Below are positions 9,302-17,187 of a stretch of 64,000 bases of DNA, one piece after another. Below the pieces are notes generated by a model, which was given only the letters and a program-made list of their open reading frames with translations, had not been told where the DNA came from and did no database searches. The DNA is from Prevotella sp. P6B1 (lineage in GTDB: Bacteria > Bacteroidota > Bacteroidia > Bacteroidales > Bacteroidaceae). Position 1 is the first letter of the stretch. Every line of letters starts with the position of its first letter. The position numbers and the translations under genes were made by a program. Where the stretch lies: contig NZ_JNKF01000013.1 in the NCBI RefSeq assembly GCF_000702825.1, positions 62,001-126,000 on the forward strand, written 5' to 3'.

Positions 9302-9333
9302 CAAAGGTACACACATATTTTCAAACCGCCAAA
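9302..9333 (-). promoter_or_regulatory. Extended promoter block, copy 2 (TPR-serpin operon)
   Basis: Minus strand TTTG (9330-9333), a 20-base spacer starting GCGGTTTGAAAATA and ending GTGTG, then TACCTTTG (9302-9309). It lies 40 bases before the TPR gene. Confidence 0.78.
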
Positions 9334-9349
9334 AAATTAGGTAAGAAAA

Positions 9350-9390
9350 TAACAAAATCTCCAGCCGCAAGATTAACGACTGGAGTTTTT
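9350..9390 (-). terminator. Terminator of the short-chain dehydrogenase gene
   Basis: CTCCAGCCG (9359-9367) pairs with CGACTGGAG (9377-9385) with one mismatch and a 9-base loop. On the minus strand the stem is followed by ATTTTGTTA, 22 bases after the gene's stop. The plus-strand side also has five T residues, so it may work in both directions. Confidence 0.7.
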
Positions 9391-9411
9391 ATCTGTTATG
9401 AAAGATTTCTA

Positions 9412-10116
9412 TTATTCCTCTACAATGGGGTAAAGCTCGATAAACTCGCCTTGGTGGTTCTGGCCATCATTGATCAGTTCGGCGGTCTTCTGGCCTACGG
9501 TTTCTATATCGTGGAATCCGGGCAGCGCCATATTACCATTCAGATCGGTGGTGGTGGGTCCTGGGTGTACAGAGAAAATCTCTACAGGCGTATTGCTCTG
9601 CTTGAACTCAATGGCCATTACGCCCATCATGGCATTCTGTGCAGCCTTGCTGGCTACGTAGGCTAACGGGTGCCAATAAGGGCTGATTTCTGATGGTACG
9701 GTGATGTTTACGATTCGCCCATTATTCTTAGCCATCAATGGTATCAGCGCCTTGGTAAGTGCGAATGTGCCGATAAAGTTCACATCGAGCGTCTCTTTGA
9801 TCACGCTTATCTCTGTATGCTCACTATCTACGCTCATGTCGCCAGGAATACCGGCATTGTTAACCAGGAGCGATAGTTCCGGATACTTCTCGCTTACTTC
9901 CTTGGCAGCCTGTTCAACACTATCAAGATTGGCCAATTCGATGTTTACCCATCCCAGCACATCAATGCCTTGTCCCTTCAGTTCGCTAATCGCTTTCTCT
10001 GCGCGCTGCTCATCGCGTGCGCCAATGATTACACGCCAACCACTAAGGCCCAGATGTTTTGCTATTCCAAATCCGATGCCCTTGTTGGCACCTGTCACTA
10101 ATACCGTTTTCATCAT
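9412..10116 (-). CDS. Short-chain dehydrogenase/reductase (SDR)
   Basis: A 234-residue classical SDR. The Rossmann motif TGANKGIGFGIAKHL (about residues 7-21) and the following GARD suggest NADP(H) binding. NNAG is present, and the catalytic Tyr and Lys are in YVASKAA. The sequence most resembles carbonyl-reductase-like SDRs acting on small carbonyl compounds, but the substrate cannot be deduced. It is a single gene with its own promoter (10149-10180) and terminator. A neighbouring ATG one codon in is an equally good start. Confidence 0.88.
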   Translation of the reverse strand: MMKTVLVTGANKGIGFGIAKHLGLSGWRVIIGARDEQRAEKAISELKGQGIDVLGWVNIELANLDSVEQAAKEVSEKYPELSLLVNNAGIPGDMSVDSEHTEISVIKETLDVNFIGTFALTKALIPLMAKNNGRIVNITVPSEISPYWHPLAYVASKAAQNAMMGVMAIEFKQSNTPVEIFSVHPGPTTTDLNGNMALPGFHDIETVGQKTAELINDGQNHQGEFIELYPIVEE

Positions 10117-10148
10117 CTTATTTCAGTTTAAATGATTAATTCCGCCCG

Positions 10149-10180
10149 CAAAGTTACACACTATTTCTGAATCCGCCAAA
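10149..10180 (-). promoter_or_regulatory. Extended promoter block, copy 3 (SDR gene)
   Basis: Minus strand TTTG (10177-10180), a 20-base spacer beginning GCGGATTCAGAAATA and ending GTGTG, then TAACTTTG (10149-10156). It lies 33 bases before the gene. Confidence 0.78.
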
Positions 10181-10301
10181 TGTTTTTAGAAGAAAAATGC
10201 AGCAACTTTGCCGAACATCTGTGTAATCATACAGTTCGCCCTATAAAAAGTAAGCAAAAAGCAACTTTTGCTAACATTTTATTAAAAAAGTTGGCGAAAT
10301 G

Positions 10302-10333
10302 TTTGGCGGTTTGAAATGAAATACTTACTTTTG
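10302..10333 (+). promoter_or_regulatory. Promoter of the trp operon (extended block, copy 4)
   Basis: TTTG (10302-10305), a 20-base spacer beginning GCGGTTTGAAATG and TACTTTTG (10326-10333). Transcription would begin around 10340, leaving about 25 bases before the leader peptide ATG at 10365. Confidence 0.78.
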
Positions 10334-10364
10334 CAGCCGAAATGTTATAAAGGCAACATAGAAT

Positions 10365-10430
10365 ATGAATAGAATTCAGAACAACTATTGGTGGTGGCAG
10401 AGCTCGAGATTAAACAGTCGCGAGGTTTAA
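10365..10430 (+). CDS. trpL: trp operon leader peptide
   Basis: A 21-codon reading frame, ATG at 10365 to TAA at 10428, with three consecutive Trp codons (TGG at 10389, 10392 and 10395) as part of NNYWWWQSS. Trp is the rarest residue in most proteins, so three in a row in a short frame just before trpB is a strong sign of a translated attenuator leader. A ribosome stalled at the Trp codons would leave 10417 onward free, whereas one at the stop codon would cover it. The stop sits 30 bases before the terminator hairpin. Confidence 0.88.
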   Translation: MNRIQNNYWWWQSSRLNSREV

Positions 10431-10492
10431 TGCCGTATACCTATAGATATAGTATAAAAAGGCTCGTCGCGACAGCGGCGAGTCTTTTTTTT
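10417..10492 (+). promoter_or_regulatory. trp attenuator: antiterminator and terminator stems
   Basis: Terminator: GGCTCGTCGC (10461-10470) pairs with GCGGCGAGTC (10475-10484) around GACA, including two G-U pairs, followed by eight T residues (10485-10492). Antiterminator: GTCGCGA (10417-10423) pairs perfectly with TCGCGAC (10467-10473), which takes away most of the terminator's 5' arm and loop. The two stems are mutually exclusive. The 10417 arm lies inside the last leader codons, so it is exposed only when the ribosome stalls at the Trp codons. A protecting 1:2 stem is weak (CTCG 10403-10406 with CGAG 10421-10424). Confidence 0.85.
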
Positions 10493-10526
10493 GATTAAAC
10501 AATGAAAATTGAAAATATAAATAGAT

Positions 10527-11732
10527 ATGGAGAATTATTTTGCTGATGAGAAAGGTTTTTACGGAGAGTTCGGAGGGGCTTACGTGCCCGAGATACTCTA
10601 CAAGTGTGTGCACGACCTGCAGGAGGCCTATCTGCCCATCATTGAGAGCGCAGAGTTCAAGGCTGAGTATCATACCCTGCTGAAGGATTACGTGGGTCGC
10701 CCCAGTCCGTTGTACTATGCCAAGCGTATGAGCGAGCACTACGGCTGCCAGCTCTACCTGAAGCGCGAGGACCTGAACCACACTGGTGCCCACAAGATCA
10801 ACAACACCATCGGACAAATCCTGCTGGCCAAGAAGATGGGCAAGACCCGTATCATTGCTGAGACAGGTGCCGGACAGCATGGCGTGGCTACCGCTACAGT
10901 TTGCGCACTGATGAACATGAAGTGCGAGGTGTTTATGGGTGCTACCGACGTGGAGCGCCAGCACACCAACGTGGAGCGCATGAAGATGCTGGGTGCTGAG
11001 GTACACCCCGTACGTACTGGTAACATGACCCTGAGCGATGCCTGCTCGGAGGCTATCCGCGACTGGTGCTGTCATCCTGCCGACACTTTTTATATCGTAG
11101 GCAGCACCATGGGTCCACATCCCTACCCCGACTTGGTAGCACGCATGCAGAGCGTGATCAGCGAAGAAATCAAATGGCAGTTGCAGGAGAAGATTGGCCG
11201 CGACTATCCCGACTATCTCATCGCCTGCATCGGTGGCGGTAGCAACGCAGCCGGTACCATCTACCACTACGTGAACGAGGAGCGCACCAAGATAGTACTG
11301 GCTGAGGCTGGCGGACACGGCTGGCAGACCGACTACACAGCAGCTACCATCCATAAAGGCACAACAGGCATTCTGCACGGTTCGAAAATGCTGGTAATGC
11401 AGAACGAGGACGGACAGATACAGGAGGCCTTCACCATCTCGGCAGGACTGGACTATCCCGGCGTGGGACCCATGCACTGCAACATGGCCAAGAAAGGTCG
11501 CTCGCAGGTATTGAGCATCAACGACGACGAGGCCATCTACGGCGGCTACGAGCTGACCCGCATGGAGGGTATCATCCCCGCCATCGAGAGTGCTCACGCC
11601 ATCGCAGCCCTGAAGAAACTCACATTCAAGAAGGACGACGTGGTAGTGCTGACCGTAAGCGGTCGCGGCGACAAGGATGTAGAGACTTACTTGAAGAATA
11701 AAGCCATGGCTGGCGAGTACGGGAAGTTTTAA
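10527..11732 (+). CDS. trpB: Tryptophan synthase beta chain
   Basis: TrpB condenses indole with L-serine using PLP, in the alpha2-beta2 complex with TrpA. It has 401 residues, the usual length. The PLP lysine is Lys90 in HTGAHKINN; ETGAGQHG and the phosphate loop GGGSNAAG (about 236-243) are intact. Being the first gene after the attenuator is the usual Bacteroidetes arrangement, with trpA last. Confidence 0.98.
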   Translation: MENYFADEKGFYGEFGGAYVPEILYKCVHDLQEAYLPIIESAEFKAEYHTLLKDYVGRPSPLYYAKRMSEHYGCQLYLKREDLNHTGAHKINNTIGQILLAKKMGKTRIIAETGAGQHGVATATVCALMNMKCEVFMGATDVERQHTNVERMKMLGAEVHPVRTGNMTLSDACSEAIRDWCCHPADTFYIVGSTMGPHPYPDLVARMQSVISEEIKWQLQEKIGRDYPDYLIACIGGGSNAAGTIYHYVNEERTKIVLAEAGGHGWQTDYTAATIHKGTTGILHGSKMLVMQNEDGQIQEAFTISAGLDYPGVGPMHCNMAKKGRSQVLSINDDEAIYGGYELTRMEGIIPAIESAHAIAALKKLTFKKDDVVVLTVSGRGDKDVETYLKNKAMAGEYGKF

Positions 11733-11762
11733 TTGAACATTGAGCATTGAACATTGAACATT
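11732..11762 (+). repeat. Heptamer repeat ATTGAAC, trpB-trpE junction
   Basis: Four heptamers (ATTGAAC, ATTGAGC, ATTGAAC, ATTGAAC) plus ATT fill the whole gap between the trpB stop and the trpE ATG at 11763. They replace a recognisable ribosome binding site. Confidence 0.85.
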
Positions 11763-13184
11763 ATGAGTACATTCAATTATACAACAATATCGAAGACGAT
11801 CCTGGCGGATCTATATACACCAGTAGGCGTGTATATGCGACTGCGCGACCTGTATCCACAGAGTGCGCTGATGGAGAGTTCGGACTATCACGATAAGGAC
11901 AACTCACGTTCGTTTATCGGCATTGAGCCCATGGCCAGCGTGGCAATCGGTCATGGCGTAGCTACCATCGCCTATCCTGACGGCAGTACCCTGCAGCACG
12001 AGGTGAACAAGGACTATCGCTCTGACAAGGCCATCCACGAACTGATAGACCGCATTCACGTGGAGGGCGACGATGCCAAGGTGTGCGGACTGTTCGGCTA
12101 TACATCGTTTAACGCGGTGCGCTATTTCGAGGATATCAACGTGAAGGACGAGACGCAGGCCAAGAACGATGCGCCCGACCTGCTGTATATACTCTACAAG
12201 GTGGTGATCGTGTTCGACCACTTCAACAACACCTTGAAGATTGTGTCGCTTGGCGGCGAGGCCAAACTCGATGCCGTGATGAAGGCCATGAACAAGGCCA
12301 ACGTGCAGGCATACGACTTCCACCCCGTAGGCGATGTACGCTCAACGCTGACAGACGATGAGCACCGTGAGAACATCCGCCGAGGCATCAAGCACTGTCT
12401 GCGTGGCGATGTGTTCCAGATTGTGCTCTCACGCCGATTTATCCAACAGTACGAGGGCGACGACTTCAAGCTCTATCGCGCACTGCGCAGCATCAACCCC
12501 AGCCCTTATCTGTTCTACTTCGACTTCGGCGGTTTCCGTATCTTCGGCTCATCACCTGAGACACACTGCAGAATTGAGCCATCACCCAACACAAAACAAT
12601 CAAAACCCGCATTCCGCGCATATATCGACCCCATTGCCGGTACCACAAAACGTACGGGCGATGCTGAGGCCGACCGACGTGGCGCAGAGTATCTGCGCAA
12701 CGACCCCAAGGAGAATGCCGAGCATGTGATGCTGGTAGATCTCGCACGTAACGACCTCTCAAGAAACTGCCATGGTGTGAAAGTCGACTTCTACAAGGAC
12801 CTGCAGTACTACTCGCACGTCATCCATCTGGTGAGTCGCGTTAGTGGCGAACTCGATGAGGGCGCCGATCCTATCAAGGCGTTTATCGACACCTTCCCCG
12901 CAGGCACACTCTCAGGCGCACCAAAGGTACGTGCCATGCAGCTCATCAGCGACTACGAGCCTCACAACCGTGGTGCCTATGGTGGCTGTATCGGCTACAT
13001 CGGACTGGACGGTTCGTTGAATCAGGCCATCACCATCCGTACCTTCGTAAGCCGTAACGGTGAGCTGTGGTTCCAGGCAGGCGGTGGCATCGTGGCTAAG
13101 AGCGATGTGGAATACGAACTACAGGAAGTTAACAACAAACTTGGCGCCCTGCGCAAGGCCATACTACAGGCTGAGAACCTTTAA
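11763..13184 (+). CDS. trpE: Anthranilate synthase component I
   Basis: TrpE converts chorismate to anthranilate with ammonia from TrpG. 473 residues from ATG 11763; the TTG three codons upstream belongs to the repeat and is not used as a start. The chorismate-binding core carries GTTKRTGDAEADRRG, ENAEHVMLVDLARNDL and FPAGTLSGAPK. The N-terminal LMESSDY near residue 38 corresponds to the LLES element that binds tryptophan in feedback-inhibited enzymes, so allosteric control is likely in addition to attenuation. Confidence 0.97.
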   Translation: MSTFNYTTISKTILADLYTPVGVYMRLRDLYPQSALMESSDYHDKDNSRSFIGIEPMASVAIGHGVATIAYPDGSTLQHEVNKDYRSDKAIHELIDRIHVEGDDAKVCGLFGYTSFNAVRYFEDINVKDETQAKNDAPDLLYILYKVVIVFDHFNNTLKIVSLGGEAKLDAVMKAMNKANVQAYDFHPVGDVRSTLTDDEHRENIRRGIKHCLRGDVFQIVLSRRFIQQYEGDDFKLYRALRSINPSPYLFYFDFGGFRIFGSSPETHCRIEPSPNTKQSKPAFRAYIDPIAGTTKRTGDAEADRRGAEYLRNDPKENAEHVMLVDLARNDLSRNCHGVKVDFYKDLQYYSHVIHLVSRVSGELDEGADPIKAFIDTFPAGTLSGAPKVRAMQLISDYEPHNRGAYGGCIGYIGLDGSLNQAITIRTFVSRNGELWFQAGGGIVAKSDVEYELQEVNNKLGALRKAILQAENL

Positions 13185-13186
13185 TC

Positions 13187-13210
13187 AATGAACATTGAAG
13201 ATTGAACATT
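13187..13210 (+). repeat. Heptamer repeat ATTGAAC, trpE-trpG junction
   Basis: Three heptamers (AATGAAC, ATTGAAG, ATTGAAC) plus ATT lie directly before the trpG ATG at 13211, in the same register relative to the start codon as in front of trpE. Confidence 0.8.
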
Positions 13211-13774
13211 ATGAAGATCGTTATAATAGATAACTACGACTCGTTTACATACAACCTGAGTCATTTGGTAAAGGAACTGGGTGCAGAGGTAACCGTGCTG
13301 CGTAACGACCAGTTCAAACTCGAAGAGCTGGAGCCATATAGCAAGATTATCCTGAGTCCAGGTCCTGGCATCCCCTCAGAGGCTGGTCTGCTGCTCGATG
13401 TGATCCGCACCTATGCCGGCAAGAAGCCTATCTTGGGCGTGTGCTTGGGCCATCAGGCCATCGGCGAGGTATTCGGCGGCAAGCTGGAGAACCTGAGCGA
13501 GGTGTTCCATGGCGTGGCTACACCCTGTCATATCACAAGCGACGACCCACTCTTCAGCGGTATCAGTCGCGACATCACCATCGGCCGCTATCACTCATGG
13601 GTGGTATCGAAAGAGAATCTACCCGACTGCTTAGAGGTAACCGCCGAGAGCGACGAGGGGCAGATCATGGCGCTACGCCACAAATCGATGAACATTCGTG
13701 GCATACAGTTCCACCCCGAGAGCGTGCTCACGCCCGACGGCAAAAAAATGCTGCAGAACTGGATGTTTCTTTAA
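13211..13774 (+). CDS. trpG: Anthranilate synthase component II (glutamine amidotransferase)
   Basis: 187 residues from ATG 13211. TrpG is a class I glutaminase that supplies ammonia to TrpE. The catalytic triad is visible: Cys78 in GVCLGHQ, His168 and Glu170 in FHPES. The oxyanion loop LSPGPGIP is present. It is a free-standing subunit, not fused to TrpD. Confidence 0.97.
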   Translation: MKIVIIDNYDSFTYNLSHLVKELGAEVTVLRNDQFKLEELEPYSKIILSPGPGIPSEAGLLLDVIRTYAGKKPILGVCLGHQAIGEVFGGKLENLSEVFHGVATPCHITSDDPLFSGISRDITIGRYHSWVVSKENLPDCLEVTAESDEGQIMALRHKSMNIRGIQFHPESVLTPDGKKMLQNWMFL

Positions 13775-13775
13775 C

Positions 13776-13803
13776 ATTGAACATTGAATATTGAACATTG
13801 AAC
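13776..13803 (+). repeat. Heptamer repeat ATTGAAC, trpG-trpD junction
   Basis: Four units (ATTGAAC, ATTGAAT, ATTGAAC, ATTGAAC) immediately after the trpG stop, ending 10 bases before the trpD ATG. Confidence 0.82.
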
Positions 13804-13813
13804 TTTAAATAGT

Positions 13814-14824
13814 ATGGCACAGACAATGAAAGACATCCTGAACAGGATGCTGAACCACGAGGAACTATCTCGTGAAGAAATGAAGAATATCCTGATTGGT
13901 ATCACCCAGAGTGAGTTTCCCAACGAACAGATCACAGCGCTACTCACAGCCCTGCAGATGCGTGGCGTAACAGTCGACGAGCTGTTAGGTTTCCGCGATG
14001 GTATCTTAGAGACTGGCGTGCCAGCCATCCTGAATGCCGACCGCTACATCGACGTGGTTGGTACAGGTGGCGACCGCAAGAACACCTTTAACATCTCTAC
14101 CACCAGCTGCTTTGTGATTGCAGGTGCAGGCTATAAGGTAGCCAAGCACGGTAACTATGCCGCCACTTCGGTATCGGGTGCTTCGAACGTAATCCAGCAT
14201 CACGGTATCAAATTCACCGACGATATCGACAAGCTCAATCGCAGTCTCAACGAGGCAGGCATCGTGTATCTGCACGCCCAGCTGTTTGCCAAAGCCATGA
14301 AGTTCGTGGGTCCTATCCGCAAGGCGCTACAGTTCCCAACCATTTTTAACTTGCTGGGCCCGCTGGTTAACCCATCACAGCCTCAATGTCAGCTGCTCGG
14401 CGTGGCCAACCTCGACCAGATGCGCCTGTACAATCAGGTCTATCAGAAGATTGGTATCGACTATGGCATCGTGAACTCTATCGATGGTTACGACGAGATT
14501 TCGCTGACTGGCGACTTCAAGGTAACCACCAAGCAGTACGAGCGTATCTTCAAGCCCAGCGACTTAGGTTTCGAGATAGCCAAGCCCGAGGAGCTGGTGG
14601 GCGGCGCTACCGAGGAAGAGGCCGCACAGATCTTCGACAGCGTACTGGAGAACCGTGCACTGCCTGCCCAGAAGAACATCGTTCTGGCAAATGCCGCCTT
14701 CGGTATTCAAGTACTGGAGAAGGGCCAGAAGAGCATCGAGGAGTGCGTGGAGATTGCCCGCGAGAGTATCGACAGCGGCGCTGCCCTCAGAACATTCAAG
14801 AAATTCGTTGAGCTCAATAGTTAA
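13814..14824 (+). CDS. trpD: Anthranilate phosphoribosyltransferase
   Basis: 336 residues, standard length. It transfers phosphoribosyl from PRPP to anthranilate. The PRPP-binding GTGGDRKNTFNIST and the KHGNYAATSVSGASN segment follow a helical N-terminal domain. The downstream gap to trpC is the longest in the operon and holds an inverted repeat. Confidence 0.97.
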   Translation: MAQTMKDILNRMLNHEELSREEMKNILIGITQSEFPNEQITALLTALQMRGVTVDELLGFRDGILETGVPAILNADRYIDVVGTGGDRKNTFNISTTSCFVIAGAGYKVAKHGNYAATSVSGASNVIQHHGIKFTDDIDKLNRSLNEAGIVYLHAQLFAKAMKFVGPIRKALQFPTIFNLLGPLVNPSQPQCQLLGVANLDQMRLYNQVYQKIGIDYGIVNSIDGYDEISLTGDFKVTTKQYERIFKPSDLGFEIAKPEELVGGATEEEAAQIFDSVLENRALPAQKNIVLANAAFGIQVLEKGQKSIEECVEIARESIDSGAALRTFKKFVELNS

Positions 14825-14831
14825 AAATTTA

Positions 14832-14902
14832 GCAACGGATCACAGGACTTAAGGACTTTTTCATTTAGGATAATCAATCCTGTTAGTCCTGTAGTCCGCT
14901 GC
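14832..14902. repeat. Long imperfect inverted repeat between trpD and trpC
   Basis: The arm at 14832-14849 (GCAACGGATCACAGGACT) matches the reverse complement of 14885-14902 at 15 of 18 positions. The 35-base interior contains further short complementary pieces (GGAT and ATCC). In RNA this gives a stable stem 8 bases after the trpD stop, followed by AAAAAG rather than T residues, so a processing or stability role is more likely than termination. Confidence 0.7.
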
Positions 14903-14917
14903 AAAAAGAGAAATATC

Positions 14918-15703
14918 ATGGATATCCTGGAAGAAATTGTAGCGCATAAGCGCATGGAGGTGGAATTGGCGAAGGCAGCCGTTGCCCCACAGGTGCTGTA
15001 CAAACAGGTAGAGGCAATACTCGACTTCAGTGTGGCTTCGATGAAGCAGGCACTGACAGCATCCCACTCGGGCATCATCGCCGAGTTTAAGCGCAAGTCG
15101 CCCTCAAAAGGATGGATCAAGGAGGACGGACAGCCCGACATCATTCCCCTGAGCTATCAGCAGAACGGAGCAGCAGCTCTGAGCATCCTGACAGATATGA
15201 AATATTTTGGCGGGTGCGACGACTTTATCCGCACTGCCCGTCATAGCGGGGTGAACATCCCTATCCTCTATAAGAACTTCGTCATCGACGAGTATCAGCT
15301 GTTTCAGGCCCGTCTATGCGGTGCATCAGCCGTGCTGCTGATTGCAGCCGATTTATCGGTAGCCGAGTGCCGCAGCCTGCTGAACACCGCCCACCAGTTA
15401 GGCTTAGAAGTGTTATTAGAGATGCACTCCAAAGAAGAATTGGAATACGCTGATTTAAAGCCAGATATGTGCGGCATTAATAATCGAAACTTAGGTTCTT
15501 TTATCACCGATATCGACAACTCATTCCGCATGGCAGAGCTACTGCCTGAGGAGGCTGTCAAGGTGAGCGAGAGCGGCATCTCAAACCCTGACACGGTTAA
15601 GGCTCTTCGTGAGGCCGGATTCCGCGGATTCCTGATTGGCGAGAACTTTATGAAGACCGCCAACCCAGGAGTGGCATTACATGAATTTATAGAACAGCTA
15701 TGA
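14918..15703 (+). CDS. trpC: Indole-3-glycerol phosphate synthase
   Basis: 261 residues of TIM-barrel type. The active-site FKRKSPSKG is near residue 50. The LLIAADL, LEVLLEMHS, INNRNLGSF and SESGI segments occur in order, as expected for IGPS. It is a stand-alone enzyme, unlike the enterobacterial TrpC-TrpF fusion. Its stop overlaps the trpF start by four bases (ATGA). Confidence 0.97.
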   Translation: MDILEEIVAHKRMEVELAKAAVAPQVLYKQVEAILDFSVASMKQALTASHSGIIAEFKRKSPSKGWIKEDGQPDIIPLSYQQNGAAALSILTDMKYFGGCDDFIRTARHSGVNIPILYKNFVIDEYQLFQARLCGASAVLLIAADLSVAECRSLLNTAHQLGLEVLLEMHSKEELEYADLKPDMCGINNRNLGSFITDIDNSFRMAELLPEEAVKVSESGISNPDTVKALREAGFRGFLIGENFMKTANPGVALHEFIEQL

Positions 15704-16314
15704 AAAATCCCTTTCTCGTTAAGATTTGCGGCATGCGTGAGGCCGATAACATCCGTGAAGTGGAACGATTGGGTATCGATATGATGGGCTTTATCTTCTG
15801 GCCCAAGTCGAGCCGCTATGTCAGCGAGAAACCCGCCTATTTGCCTATCTACTGCAACCGTGTAGGCGTGTTTGTTGATGAGGATATCGAGGTGGTGAAA
15901 CGCACAGCCGACGAATATGCACTCGACATCATCCAACTGCACGGGCATGAACGCCCTGATTATATCAAACAGCTCAGTGGCTACAAAGTGATCAAGGCCT
16001 TCAACATAGCCACAGCAGCCGACTTTGCCCTGACAGAAGCCTATCAAGGCGTAGCCAACTGTCTGCTGTTCGACACCAAAGGCAAGAGTGTTGGCGGCAA
16101 CGGCGAGAAGTTCGACTGGACGGTACTCAAGGCCTACAAAGGCGACACTCCCTTCCTGCTGAGCGGTGGCATCGGGCCTGATGATGCTGAACGGGTGAAC
16201 AAGTTCTACCACAGCAAATGCATCGGCATCGATCTGAACTCACGCTTCGAAACAGCCCCAGGGCTCAAAGACGTTGGAACATTAAAAGCATTTATAAAAG
16301 GTTTAAATATATGA
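15700..16314 (+). CDS. trpF: Phosphoribosylanthranilate isomerase
   Basis: 204 residues. The KICGMREADNI N-terminus carries the catalytic cysteine, and the conserved DTKGKSVGGNGEKFDW and LSGGIGPDD segments are present. It performs the Amadori rearrangement between TrpD and TrpC. It is coupled at both ends through ATGA overlaps with trpC and trpA. Confidence 0.96.
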   Translation: MKNPFLVKICGMREADNIREVERLGIDMMGFIFWPKSSRYVSEKPAYLPIYCNRVGVFVDEDIEVVKRTADEYALDIIQLHGHERPDYIKQLSGYKVIKAFNIATAADFALTEAYQGVANCLLFDTKGKSVGGNGEKFDWTVLKAYKGDTPFLLSGGIGPDDAERVNKFYHSKCIGIDLNSRFETAPGLKDVGTLKAFIKGLNI

Positions 16315-17087
16315 ATAAGATCAATCAACTCTTTGCTAACAGTCAGGACCAGAAGCTCCTGTCACTGTACTTCTGTGCAGGTTGTCCTACACTCGAAGGC
16401 ACTGCCGACGTGATACTGACCATGCAGCGTCGTGGCATCGCCATGATTGAAGTAGGCATTCCCTTCAGCGATCCCTTGGCCGACGGTCCGGTGATTCAGA
16501 GCGCAGCCACACAGGCACTGAAAAACGGTATGAACCTGAAGACCCTCTTCGCCCAGTTAAAGGCTATCAAGGACCAGGTAGAGATTCCCTTGGTACTGAT
16601 GGGCTATCTGAACCCCATACTACACTACGGCATCGAGGCATTCTGCCAATCGTGCGTAGAGAGCGGTGTGAGTGGCGCCATCATTCCTGATCTGCCCTTC
16701 AAGGACTATCAAGAGGTAGTCAAGCCTATTGCCGACAAGTACGACCTGCGTATCATCATGCTCATCACGCCAGAGACGAGCGAGGAGCGCATCCGCTTCA
16801 TCGACGACAACACCGATGGCTTTGTATATATGGTATCGAGCGCAGCCATCACTGGCGCCCAGAAGAATTTCGACGATGCTAAACAGGCCTACTTCCGCCG
16901 TATCAACGCCATGAATCTGCGTAACCCACGCATGATTGGTTTCGGCATCAGCAACAAGCAGACGCTCGAGGCTGCCCAGCAGAATGCAGCAGGCGCCATC
17001 ATCGGCTCGAAGTTCGTCACACTGCTCAACGAGAGCAAGAATGCCGACGAGGCACTCGACAAGCTGTTCGAGGCGCTGCAAAGTTAA
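16311..17087 (+). CDS. trpA: Tryptophan synthase alpha chain
   Basis: 258 residues from ATG 16311, which overlaps the trpF stop. TrpA cleaves indole-glycerol phosphate and passes indole to TrpB. The catalytic Glu is in MIEVGIPFSDPLADGP with its partner Asp. The indole-channel and phosphate segments (MGYLNPIL, IIPDLPF, SSAAITGA, IGFGISN) follow in order. It is the last gene of the operon. Confidence 0.97.
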   Translation: MNKINQLFANSQDQKLLSLYFCAGCPTLEGTADVILTMQRRGIAMIEVGIPFSDPLADGPVIQSAATQALKNGMNLKTLFAQLKAIKDQVEIPLVLMGYLNPILHYGIEAFCQSCVESGVSGAIIPDLPFKDYQEVVKPIADKYDLRIIMLITPETSEERIRFIDDNTDGFVYMVSSAAITGAQKNFDDAKQAYFRRINAMNLRNPRMIGFGISNKQTLEAAQQNAAGAIIGSKFVTLLNESKNADEALDKLFEALQS

Positions 17088-17182
17088 CGTTTACGTAAGA
17101 TTTTAGACTACAGTTAGTCCGTGGTTCACGATTTTGTTGTATATTTGCACCGAAATCGTAACTACGGACTAATAACGTTTAC
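17085..17182 (+). promoter_or_regulatory. Promoter of the three-module pectinase gene with an inverted-repeat operator
   Basis: TATATTTG (17140-17147) is a -7 element. It lies in the loop of a long inverted repeat: TTAGTCCGTGGTTCACGATTT (17114-17134) is the reverse complement of 17153-17172 except for one substitution and one extra base. Two direct copies of TAACGTTTAC (17085-17094 and 17173-17182) lie outside the repeat. No good -33 TTTG is present, so activation or repression by a bound regulator is plausible. Confidence 0.6.
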
Positions 17183-17187
17183 CAAAT

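Noticed and set aside
10410..11747. Long open frame on the minus strand opposite trpB
   Set aside because: It mirrors the codons of a certain trpB gene, has a low-complexity His/Leu/Val-rich translation, no start signal and no recognisable domain.
11754..11762. TTG start three codons upstream for trpE (and likewise at 13202 for trpG)
   Set aside because: These codons are part of the ATTGAAC repeat; the ATG directly after gives the normal N-terminus in both proteins.
11732..13803. Short direct repeats in the trp operon as a CRISPR array
   Set aside because: Units are 7 bases, tandem and without spacers; there are no cas genes.
14832..14902. Intrinsic terminator splitting the trp operon
   Set aside because: The stem is followed by A residues on the coding strand and trpC has no promoter with both core elements nearby.
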